This document shows, one piece after another, positions 26,277 through 34,093 of a stretch of DNA of 64,000 bases. A program made the translations under genes and the position numbers. Origin of the DNA: Sandaracinus amylolyticus (GTDB taxonomy: Bacteria; Myxococcota_A; Polyangia; Polyangiales; Sandaracinaceae). The notes below the pieces were generated by a model that had not been told where the DNA came from, searched no databases, and was given only the letters and a program-made list of their open reading frames with translations. The stretch spans positions 1,798,001-1,862,000 of the forward strand of contig NZ_CP011125.1 of assembly GCF_000737325.1 (NCBI RefSeq), in the 5' to 3' direction. Each line of letters opens with the position of its first letter. Positions within the stretch are counted from its first letter, which is position 1.

Positions 26277-28304
26277 GTGTCGTCGATCGAGCCGATCGAT
26301 CTCGCGCGAGCGAGCGATGCAGTGGAGCTCTCGCCGGACGCGGTGGTCGTCCGCTCGCCGGAGGGCCGCGTGCTCGCGTGGAACCCAGCCGCTCATGCGC
26401 TCTACGGATGGCCCGCGTCGGAAGCGATCGGGCGCGTGTTCTCCGAGCTCGTCGAGACCGACGTGGACGGTGGGGTCGCGACGATGGAGGCCGCGCTCGC
26501 GTCGAGCGGACGCTGGGAGGGCCAGGTCACGCGGCGCAGCGTTCGCGCCGAGGCGCGCGTGCTCCTCGTCCGCGCGATCACGCGCCGCGGGGAGATCCTC
26601 GAGATCGCGCAGGACGTCACCGAGCACCATCGCCAGCGCACCGCGCTCGAGCGCAGCGAGCGTCGCTATCGGAACCTCTTCGGCGCGATGGCCGCGTCGT
26701 TCTGGGAGCTCGACTTCTCCACGGTCGGCGCGATGCTGCGCGAGCTCACCGCGAGCGGCGTGCGCGATCTGCGCGAGCACCTCACGGCGCACCCCGAGAC
26801 GCTGCGCGCGATGATGCGCGCCACGCGCGTGCTCGACGTGAACGATCAGACCGTCGTGCTCTTCGGTCGCGGCGACAAGAACGAGCTGCTCGGATCCGTC
26901 GAGCCGTTCTGGCCGGAGGAGAGCAACGGCGTGTTCCTCGAGAGCCTGCTCGCCGCGATGGGAGGACGGCCGAGCTACTCGCAGGAGACGAAGCTCCGCG
27001 CGATCGACGGGCGCGAGATCGACGCGCTCTTCACCGCGTCGTTCCCCGCGGAGACCGTGGCGCGCGGCAAGGTCGTCGTCGGCATCGTCGACATCACGGC
27101 GCGCAAGCGCGCGCACGACGCGCTCGAGCGCAGCGAGCACCGGTATCGCCACCTGTTCCATCACATGCCGCTCGCGCTGTGGCAGCTCGATGCGCGCGGC
27201 ACGGTCGGCGTGTTCAAGGCGGCTCGCGCCGCCGGCGTGACCGATCTCGCCGAGAGCTTCGATCGCGATCCCGATCTGCTGCGCCAGTGCCTCGAGGGCA
27301 TGGTGGTGCGCGAGGTGAACCAGCCGACGATGGCGATGCTCGGCGGGCGCGACCCCGAGGACTTCGCGGGCTCGGTCGCGCGGTTCTGGAAGACGCGCCC
27401 CGACACGTTCCGCCGCGCGATGGAGGCTCGTTATCGCGGCGAGGCGACGTTCCAGGAGGAGACCCAGATCGACACGCTCGACGGGCGTGTGATCGACGTG
27501 CTCTTCGCCGTCGCGCGTCCCGGGCCCTCGAGCGATCCGACGGTGAGCCTCGTGGGCATCATCGACATCTCGGAGCGCATGCGCGCGCGCCAGCAGCTCA
27601 CGCGCCTCCAGAGCGAGGCGGCGCACGCCGCGCGCGTCTCGATGGTCGGCGAGCTCACCGCGTCGATCGCGCACGAGGTGAACCAGCCGCTCGCCGCGAT
27701 CGCGCTGAACGCCGCCGCCGCGACGCGCTGGATGGGCCGACCCGAGCCCGACCTCGACGAGGTGCGCGCGCTGCTGACGCGCGTGCACGCGGACGCGAAG
27801 CGCGCCGGCGCGGTCATCACTCGCATCCGCGAGATGGTCGCGCTGCGCGCGCCGGTGCGCGCGGAGATCGCGCTCGACGCGATCGTCGACGACGCGCTCC
27901 TCTTCCTCGGCCACGAGCTCCGCGCGCAGCAGGTCGTCGTGCACCGCGAGCCCACGGCGGCGCGTGTGCTCGCGGATCGCGTGCTCCTCCAGCAGGTCGT
28001 CGTGAACCTGATCGCGAACGCGGTGCATGCGATGGCAGGTCGGCCCGAGGGCTCGCGCCGCATCACCGTGCGCACCGAGCTCGACGACACCCGCGCGCGC
28101 ATGACGATCGACGACGAGGGGCCCGGCATCCCCGAGGCCGATCTCGAGCGCATCTTCGATGCGTTCTTCACGACCAAGGCCCAGGGGATGGGCATGGGCC
28201 TCTCGATCTGTCGATCGATCCTCGATCTCTTCGACGGAAAGATCGTCGCCACCAACCGCGCCTCGGGCGGCGCGTCGATGGCGATCGTGCTCCCGCGCGC
28301 CTGA
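26277..28304 (+). CDS. Three-PAS sensor histidine kinase (HEVNQP type)
   Basis: 675 residues. Three PAS-type segments (roughly 15–125, 130–275, 280–440), the second and third being homologous to each other ('LERSERRYRNLF'…'LERSEHRYRHLF', each with a 'VxDITARKRA/IIDISERMRA' end). Then the phospho-acceptor His in 'SIAHEVNQPLAAI' (~467) and HATPase boxes 'NLIANAVHAM', 'DDEGPGIPEADL', 'TTKAQGMGMGLSICRS'. No transmembrane helix, so soluble. It lacks a neighbouring regulator, and FixJ-type receivers at 14.7–17.1 kb are possible partners. Start uncertain: GTG 26277 is given, but a TCCAAG element at 26263–26268 would fit the GTG at 26322 better (54 nt). Confidence 0.88.
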   Translation: MSSIEPIDLARASDAVELSPDAVVVRSPEGRVLAWNPAAHALYGWPASEAIGRVFSELVETDVDGGVATMEAALASSGRWEGQVTRRSVRAEARVLLVRAITRRGEILEIAQDVTEHHRQRTALERSERRYRNLFGAMAASFWELDFSTVGAMLRELTASGVRDLREHLTAHPETLRAMMRATRVLDVNDQTVVLFGRGDKNELLGSVEPFWPEESNGVFLESLLAAMGGRPSYSQETKLRAIDGREIDALFTASFPAETVARGKVVVGIVDITARKRAHDALERSEHRYRHLFHHMPLALWQLDARGTVGVFKAARAAGVTDLAESFDRDPDLLRQCLEGMVVREVNQPTMAMLGGRDPEDFAGSVARFWKTRPDTFRRAMEARYRGEATFQEETQIDTLDGRVIDVLFAVARPGPSSDPTVSLVGIIDISERMRARQQLTRLQSEAAHAARVSMVGELTASIAHEVNQPLAAIALNAAAATRWMGRPEPDLDEVRALLTRVHADAKRAGAVITRIREMVALRAPVRAEIALDAIVDDALLFLGHELRAQQVVVHREPTAARVLADRVLLQQVVVNLIANAVHAMAGRPEGSRRITVRTELDDTRARMTIDDEGPGIPEADLERIFDAFFTTKAQGMGMGLSICRSILDLFDGKIVATNRASGGASMAIVLPRA

Positions 28305-28307
28305 CGA

Positions 28308-29570
28308 TCAGACCTCGAGGAGCGCCACGCTGCCGACGCCCCCGTCCGCGCAGATGCTCACGATCGCCTTCGAGCCGCGCGGCAGCTTCGAGAGCTCCTT
28401 CAGCGCCTGGCTGAGGATGCGCGCGCCGGTCGCGCCGAACGGATGGCCGAGCGCGACGCTGCCGCCGTTCGGGTTGAGCCGATCGCGCGGCACCTTGCCG
28501 AGGTCCGCCTCGACGCGCGCCTTCTCCTTCAGGAACGCGGGCGAGTCCAGCGCTGCGAGCTGATAGAGGATCTGCGCCGAGAACGCCTCGTGGATCTCCC
28601 AGAGCGCGATGTCGTCGTAGCGCAGCCCGTTGCGCGCGAGCAGGCGCGGGATCGCGTACGCGGGCGCCATCAGCAGCCCTTCGCTGTAGAGATCGATCGC
28701 GGCGAGCTCGTAGTCGACGAGCCGCGCGCGCGGCGTCGAAGCGGGCAGTCGCGCGAGACCTTCTTCGCTCGCGACCCACACGCCTGCCGCGCCGTCGGTG
28801 AGCGGCGACGAGTTGCCCGCGGTCGCGGTGCCGCGCTCGCGATCGAACGCGGGCGGCAGCTTCGCGAGCGCCTCGAGCGACGTCTCGGCGCGCGGGAACG
28901 CGTCCTTCGACACTCCGTCGACGCTCACGATCAAATCGTCGAAGAACCCGCGCTTCTGCGCGGCGACCGCGCGGCGATGTCCTTCGAGCGCGAGCGCGTC
29001 CTGATCGGCGCGCGCGATCTTCCACTCGTACGCGGTCTCGTCCGAGTGCTGCCCCATGCTCTTGCCGGTCGCGCGGTTCGCGATCGCCTGCACCTGGATG
29101 CGCACGTCGCGCGGCTTCACCTCGCCGATCGCCGCGGAGCGCGCCTTCCAGCTGCGCGCGCGCGCGATCTTGCGGAACGAGTCCGAGAGCCGCGGCGTCA
29201 GGCCCATCTGCACGTGGCTCATGCTCTCGACGCCGCCCGCCATCCCGAGCTCGGCGCCGCCGTGCGCGACCACGCCCGCGACGTTGAAGGCGGCGACCAT
29301 GCTGGTCGAGCACTGCATCACCACCGAGAACGTCGGCACCGTCGGATCGAGCTTCGCCTCCAGCCAGGCCTCGCGCGCGAGGTTGCTCCAGCCGAGGTTC
29401 GGGATGACCGTGCCCCACGCCGCCACGTCGATGCGGCCGCGCACCTTCGCGGCCATCGCCTGCATGACCGGCGCGCTCATCGTGATCGCGTCGCGGCCCG
29501 CGAGGCCACCGTCGACGCGCGTGAACGGTGTGCGGAGCCCGGCGGCGAGGAAGATCGTCTTGTTCTTCAT
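28308..29570 (-). CDS. Thiolase-family acetyl-CoA acyltransferase
   Basis: 420 residues. Nucleophile Cys87 in 'SVVMQCSTSMVAAFN', the His in 'WEIHEAFSAQ', the Gly-rich 'NPNGGSVALGHPFGATGAR' and the second Cys in 'SICADGGVGSVALLE' identify a thiolase. The sequence is closest in style to the FadI/beta-subunit type that works with multifunctional enzymes. It catalyses reversible thiolytic cleavage of 3-ketoacyl-CoA in the cytoplasm. 'GKSMGQHSDETAYEW' and 'QDALALEGHRRA' are typical mid-domain segments. It is followed upstream, on the same strand, by two hydrolase genes, suggesting lipid breakdown. Confidence 0.92.
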   Translation of the reverse strand: MKNKTIFLAAGLRTPFTRVDGGLAGRDAITMSAPVMQAMAAKVRGRIDVAAWGTVIPNLGWSNLAREAWLEAKLDPTVPTFSVVMQCSTSMVAAFNVAGVVAHGGAELGMAGGVESMSHVQMGLTPRLSDSFRKIARARSWKARSAAIGEVKPRDVRIQVQAIANRATGKSMGQHSDETAYEWKIARADQDALALEGHRRAVAAQKRGFFDDLIVSVDGVSKDAFPRAETSLEALAKLPPAFDRERGTATAGNSSPLTDGAAGVWVASEEGLARLPASTPRARLVDYELAAIDLYSEGLLMAPAYAIPRLLARNGLRYDDIALWEIHEAFSAQILYQLAALDSPAFLKEKARVEADLGKVPRDRLNPNGGSVALGHPFGATGARILSQALKELSKLPRGSKAIVSICADGGVGSVALLEV

Positions 29571-29588
29571 GGGAGCTCGATTCGATGT

Positions 29589-30425
29589 TCAGAAGGGGAG
29601 GGTGCTGCCGACTTCGAGCCAGCGCGTTCGATCCGCCAGTGGCGTCGCGTCGAACGCCGCGCGCAGCGTGGGCTCGGGCTCTCGGAAGTGTGCCCAGCCG
29701 GCGCGATGGACCGGCACGACGGTGCGCGCCCCGACGAGCTCGCACGCCGTGATCGCCTCGGCAGCGTCGAACGTGAAGCGCGCGTGCGAGAAGCCGAGCG
29801 CGCGCGGAAAGCCGACCGCGCCGCAGTGCACCACCGCGACGTCGACCGGTCGATCGCGCCCGATGCGTCGCAGCTCGCTGTCGAGCGCGGGGAACATCAC
29901 CGTGTCGCCCGAGATCCAGATGCGCGGCCCGTGATCGACGTCGATCAAGAAGCCCGTCACCTGATGTGCCTGCGGCGCGTACGAGGGCCCGTGCCGCGCC
30001 GGCGTCGCGGTGATCGTCACGTCTCCGACGCGCGCGCTCGCGCCGGGCCGCAGCCCCTGCGCGCGACCACCGAGCCCGAGGCCCTTGCCCGGCGCGTCGT
30101 CCATCCCGCGCGGTCGCGCGAGCCGCCGCGCGCTCGGCACCGTCGTGAGCACGCGAGAGACCTTCGCCTCGTCGGCCACGAGATCGCGCCCCGCCTGATC
30201 GAGGTTGTCGGCGTGGTGATCGTGGCTGAGCAGCACCGCGTCGAAGGGCCCACGCGGCGTCGCCGGCGACGCGTAGAGCTTCTCCGACGCGAACCACGCG
30301 CGCGGCGTGAACCAGAGCCCGAAGTCGTACTTCGACCCCACGGGATCGAACACGGGATCGGTGAGCAGCGTGGTGCTGCCCGCGCGCAGCGCGAGCGTCG
30401 CGGTGCCGAGGTACGTCAGGTCCAT
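29589..30425 (-). CDS. Metallo-beta-lactamase-fold hydrolase (UlaG/NAPE-PLD-like)
   Basis: 278 residues. The metal-binding signature is 'VLLSHDHHADNLD' (HxHxDH form SHDHHADN). 'ATPARHGPSYAP', 'WISGDTVMFP' and the late His in 'VVPVHRAGWAHF' supply the other ligands. It resembles the UlaG-like/NAPE-PLD-like branch that acts on phosphodiester or lactone substrates. AGGAGG precedes the ATG at 30425. It lies between thiolase and a lysophospholipase-like gene on the same strand, which fits lipid turnover (inference). Confidence 0.85.
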   Translation of the reverse strand: MDLTYLGTATLALRAGSTTLLTDPVFDPVGSKYDFGLWFTPRAWFASEKLYASPATPRGPFDAVLLSHDHHADNLDQAGRDLVADEAKVSRVLTTVPSARRLARPRGMDDAPGKGLGLGGRAQGLRPGASARVGDVTITATPARHGPSYAPQAHQVTGFLIDVDHGPRIWISGDTVMFPALDSELRRIGRDRPVDVAVVHCGAVGFPRALGFSHARFTFDAAEAITACELVGARTVVPVHRAGWAHFREPEPTLRAAFDATPLADRTRWLEVGSTLPF

Positions 30426-30469
30426 CGAGCCTCCTCGAGTGTGCCGAGCGCGTGGGCCTCGGTCCGTCG

Positions 30470-31300
30470 TCAGCGCGGGATGCGCGCTGCGATCCACTGC
30501 GTGATGTCGGCGAGCACGCCCTCGCGACCGACGTCGTTCAGCAGATCGTGGAAGTGATCGGGATAGAGCTTGAGCGTCTTGTCCTTCGAGCCGCCCTTCT
30601 CCTGGAAGCGCTCGCTGCCGCGCGGGAGCGTCACGCGATCCGCGGTGCCGTGGAGGATGAGCACGGGCAGCGTGATCTTCTCGAAGTCGCCCTGCTTGAG
30701 GCGCTCGTCGGCGCGCACCATCTCGGCGACGGTGAGCGCGGGATACGCGATCTTCGGGATCAGCGGGTCGTTCTTGATCCGCTCCACGAACTTCGGATCG
30801 CGCGAGTAGCCCTCGTCCTCGAGCTTCAGCACGTGCGCGTGCGGCGTGATGTGGCTGAGCCCCTTCAGCACCGCGAGCACGAAGTCGGGCGCGGGCACCT
30901 CGTGCGCGAAGCTCTCGCAGATGAAGCCCGCGAGCTCCTTCTGGTGCTCGAGCACGTACATGCACGAGACGACGCCGCCGGCGCTGTGTCCGAGCATGAA
31001 CACCGCGAGCCCCGGATGGCGCGAGCGCGCGAGGTTCACGAGCGCGTCCACGTCGTCGGTGAACTCCGACATCTTCTCGGCGTAGAGGCGCTCGCCGCCC
31101 GACTTGCCGTGTCCGCGCAGATCGAGCGCGTACACCGCGAGCCCGGTCTCGGCGAGGCGTGGGCCGGCCCAGTCGTAGAGCCCGCTGTGCGACTTGAATC
31201 CGTGCACCACGGCGAGCACCGCGCGCGGCGCGCGCGGCGGCAGCCACGACCGCACGAAGATCTCGGTCCCGTCCGCGCTCGCGATCATCTCTTCGTTCAT
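30470..31300 (-). CDS. Lysophospholipase/monoacylglycerol lipase-like alpha/beta hydrolase
   Basis: 276 residues. 'VVHGFKSHSGLYDWAGPRL' and 'YALDLRGHGKSGGER' are the hallmark segments of the Hydrolase_4 (PldB/monoglyceride lipase) family. The nucleophile is in 'MLGHSAGGVVS', the acid in 'LHGTADRVTLP' and the His in 'YPDHFHDLLND'. It lacks a signal peptide and probably acts in the cytoplasm. GGGAG precedes the ATG. It is first in a three-gene minus-strand run with the metallo-hydrolase and the thiolase. Confidence 0.9.
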   Translation of the reverse strand: MNEEMIASADGTEIFVRSWLPPRAPRAVLAVVHGFKSHSGLYDWAGPRLAETGLAVYALDLRGHGKSGGERLYAEKMSEFTDDVDALVNLARSRHPGLAVFMLGHSAGGVVSCMYVLEHQKELAGFICESFAHEVPAPDFVLAVLKGLSHITPHAHVLKLEDEGYSRDPKFVERIKNDPLIPKIAYPALTVAEMVRADERLKQGDFEKITLPVLILHGTADRVTLPRGSERFQEKGGSKDKTLKLYPDHFHDLLNDVGREGVLADITQWIAARIPR

Positions 31301-31527
31301 CGTCAGGTCTCCCTTGTTCGAGGTGACGGGGAGCGCTCTGAGCAGAGCCCGTGCCGTGCGCGAACGCCTGCGTTTCGAGCGAGGCCGCGCGCGAGGTGAC
31401 GGCGGGTGGACACGCCGTGCCCAAAGGCTGTCCGCAGAGCACGGCGCGGATGCGTTCCCGACGGCACCGTGGTAACAGCAGCAACCCGGACCGAGCGCGA
31501 GCGCGGGACGGATCTCTGACAGCCCAA

Positions 31528-31611
<84 letters not shown>

Positions 31612-31912
31612 TCACGACGGAACCCAGAGAAAAGCGCGCGAAATCGCGCACTCGGGTGACCGCGCAGGACTGAACAGAACGCCAGTCGCTGACGGTCGAA
31701 TTCGGGTCGCCGACGGGTGTTTTGCCTGCGGTCTGCGCAGGCCGATGGCGACGCGTTCGAGCGTCGGGAGAACGTGCCGGGGTGACTCCCGAGGTCACCT
31801 CGTCCCGTTGTTCGAATCGCACGACGCGGCTGTCGCGCCTCGCTTCCGCGAGCTGCTCTCGCTTTCCGACGCCTCTCGTCGCGGCGGGTCGATCGGCTGG
31901 CGCGGTGACCGA
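31612..31912. other. Non-coding interval between tRNA-Leu and the UbiB-like gene
   Basis: About 300 bp downstream of the tRNA and downstream of the convergent kinase gene. The open frames here have no coding-like composition or recognisable motif. I see no terminator with a T-run and no repeat. Confidence 0.6.
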
Positions 31913-33202
31913 TCACGAAGCCAAGAGCGGAGCCTCGAGCGCAGCGTAGTCGACCTCGCACTCGAGCCGAGCGAGGACCGAGTAGAACCCGAACTGCAGA
32001 CGGTTGACGAAGAGCATCCCCGAGGGAAGCGGCACCGTGCTGCCGTCCTTCGCGAAGAAGATCTCCTGTTTCATCTCCTGCGTGCGTCGCACGACCTCTG
32101 CAGCATAGGGGCGTGTGATGCGGAACGGCGACGCGAAGAGCGGCTCGTAACAGAGGCGCGTGTAGCCGACCATCACTCGCTCGTAAGAGCCGCCCCGCGC
32201 GCCGAGGAGCGTCGCGCATGCGCGTGCGAAGAGCGCTTCGTCGCGCGCGATCGCGGCGCGGTGCATGTCGCGCATGGAGGTCACGTGCGCGAGGTCGAGC
32301 GGCTGCACGCAGCCGAAATCCAGGAACGCGACGCGCCCCTCGGGTTGGAGCAGGAAATTGCCGGGGTGCGGGTCCGCGTTGAAGCGCGCATCGCGCAGGA
32401 TGGACGTGAACGTGAACGCCCAGAGCGTGCGAGCCCAAGCGGATCGCTCGGACTCGGCGGCACGCGCGCCGTCCTCGAGCCGAGCACCATGCACGTACTC
32501 CGACGTCATCACGCGGCGGGACGAACGCTCATCGACGATCGACGGGATCACGACCTGCGGGTCGGACGCGAACGCGCGCGCGAACGCGCGTTGGTGCGCT
32601 GCCTCGCGCGTGTAGTCGAGCTCTTCCTCGAATCGCTCGCGAACCTCTCGGAAGATCCGAGCGGAATCGACCTTCGCGCCGCCCATCGCGCGCACGAGCG
32701 GCTCGATCACCGACGCGTTGTCGAGGTCCGCGGCGATCGCGCGCTCGATGCCCGGGTGCTGCAGCTTGACCGCGACCTCACGCCCGTCGTGAAGCGTCGC
32801 GCGGTGAACCTGACCGATCGACGCGCTCGCGAACGGGCGCTCGTCGAACGAGGCGTAGAGGTCTCGAAGCGGAGCGCCGAGCTCGCGCTCGACGAGCTCG
32901 CGGACTGCCTCGAACGGCGTGGTCGCGGTCGCATCGCGCAGCGTCGAGAGCGCTTCCTCGAAGGCGACGTGGTGTGCGTCCGGCACGAAGCCGTCGACGT
33001 AGCTCGCCATCTGCCCGATCTTCGCGGCCAGTCCGCGCATCGTGCCGAGCACCTCTGCCGCGTGCGCGGCGACGGCGCGGCCGCGATCGCGTGACACGAC
33101 CAGGCCCGCGCCGCTGCGAGCTCCGAGCGCGGCGAGCCGAGCGAAACGGCCCAAGCGACCCGTCGGCAACGCGCGGCTTTCGTCATCTCCGGACCCGCTC
33201 AT
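31913..33202 (-). CDS. ABC1/UbiB-family atypical kinase
   Basis: 429 residues. The family's KxGQ motif is in 'RGLAAKIGQMASYVDG', the nucleotide-binding Lys in 'EVAVKLQHPGI', the 'EEELDY' and 'NADPHPGNFLL' segments and the metal-binding 'FLDFGCVQP' follow. UbiB/Coq8-type proteins are ATPases supporting isoprenoid-quinone synthesis or lipid handling. No C-terminal transmembrane hairpin is obvious, unlike E. coli UbiB, so an AarF/ABC1 relative is the safer label. The ATG at 33202 starts the first conserved stretch. Single gene, with a tRNA beyond its 3' side and a pseudogene upstream. Confidence 0.88.
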   Translation of the reverse strand: MSGSGDDESRALPTGRLGRFARLAALGARSGAGLVVSRDRGRAVAAHAAEVLGTMRGLAAKIGQMASYVDGFVPDAHHVAFEEALSTLRDATATTPFEAVRELVERELGAPLRDLYASFDERPFASASIGQVHRATLHDGREVAVKLQHPGIERAIAADLDNASVIEPLVRAMGGAKVDSARIFREVRERFEEELDYTREAAHQRAFARAFASDPQVVIPSIVDERSSRRVMTSEYVHGARLEDGARAAESERSAWARTLWAFTFTSILRDARFNADPHPGNFLLQPEGRVAFLDFGCVQPLDLAHVTSMRDMHRAAIARDEALFARACATLLGARGGSYERVMVGYTRLCYEPLFASPFRITRPYAAEVVRRTQEMKQEIFFAKDGSTVPLPSGMLFVNRLQFGFYSVLARLECEVDYAALEAPLLAS

Positions 33203-33300
33203 GATCGTCCTCCGCTCACACGGTGCCGGCGCGGCGCCCGTCCGGCGAGCCGCGAGCTCGCGAGGGGTTGTAGCGCACGCACGACCTCGTCCGGCACGTC

Positions 33301-33757
33301 CGAGACGACTACGGCGCGGGCGACGAGATGCCGCTCGGCGGATACGCCGTCCTCGCGACCGCATCCACGGCGAGCTTCGCGGCCTGCTCGCGCTCGCGCC
33401 CAGGAGCGCGGAGCGTCGCTCCGCGACGTCGTGTTGCTCGGCGCAGCGACGCACAAGCTGACGCGAATCCTGACGAAGGACTGGGTGACTGCCCCGCTGC
33501 GCGCGCCGTTCACGCACTACGAGGGCTCGGCGGGCGGCGGTGAGGTGAAGGAGAGCTCGCGAGGGACCGGACTGCGAGCGCGCGGTCGGCGACCTCGTGC
33601 GGTGCCGTGATGCACGGGGCGGTGGGTCGCGTCTGCGTTCTTCGCGGCGTATCTCGTCTCTCCGCGGCTCACGCGCTTCGGTTCGTCGGTGTTCGCAGCG
33701 GTGGCCGTGTCCGATCACATGCATCTCGTCTACGGCGCCGCGCGCCGCGCGACCTGA
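33301..33757 (+). pseudogene. Frameshifted DUF1360 family gene remnant
   Basis: Three pieces of one protein lie in different frames. 'EMPLGGYAVLATA' (frame of 33328) is followed in another frame by 'LRDVVLLGAATHKLTRILTK' and 'VTAPLRAPFTHYEGSAGGGE' (about 33419–33560). That frame then hits a TGA at 33608–33610, after which it resumes as 'CTGRWVASAFFAAYLVSPRLT' up to a TGA at 33755–33757. The order and content match the small DUF1360 membrane protein (conserved 'THKLSRLLTKD', 'F-T-Y-G' and 'CPFC-G-W' motifs, the Cys pair here partly lost). At least two frameshifts are needed to join it, so it is broken, or the sequence has indel errors. Function of the family is unknown. Confidence 0.7.
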
Positions 33758-33943
33758 GCGCGTCAGGCCGCGCTTCGCGCGCCCAGCATCGCCTCGCTCG
33801 GGCGAGCACGACATCGATCGCTCGTGCAGCGTGAGCGAATGAAGGCGCGCGCGGGGCGCGCGTGCGCGAGCCACCCAGCCACCGCGAGCTCGTGCGGCTG
33901 TCGTGCGAATGCGCTGCTCGCCGCAGGAAGCTGCGCGTGGATT

Positions 33944-33961
33944 TAGTTTGAGCTCAAACTA
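33944..33961. promoter_or_regulatory. Perfect 18-bp palindrome, likely MarR-type operator
   Basis: TAGTTTGAGCTCAAACTA is an exact palindrome and very AT-rich for this DNA. The pattern TTTGAG-CTCAAA resembles operators of MarR-family repressors. It ends 132 nt before the ATG of the trehalose fusion gene and is probably part of its control region. No MarR gene is seen nearby, so the regulator would act in trans. Confidence 0.55.
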
Positions 33962-34093
33962 TCTGGATGCTACGCCTTGCGCGAAACGGCCTGCCTCGTG
34001 TCGTTCGGCACGGCGGCTGACGAGTCCGCTCCCAACGTTGGGGCGCTGGGGGGCGCCAGCGCTGCGCCGCATTCCGAACGCTCGGCGAAGACC

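Noticed and set aside
25461-28028. A long minus-strand frame running opposite the histidine kinase into the protoglobin.
   Set aside because: Only the last 209 codons (from 26090) look like a protein; the rest is antisense to a clear kinase.
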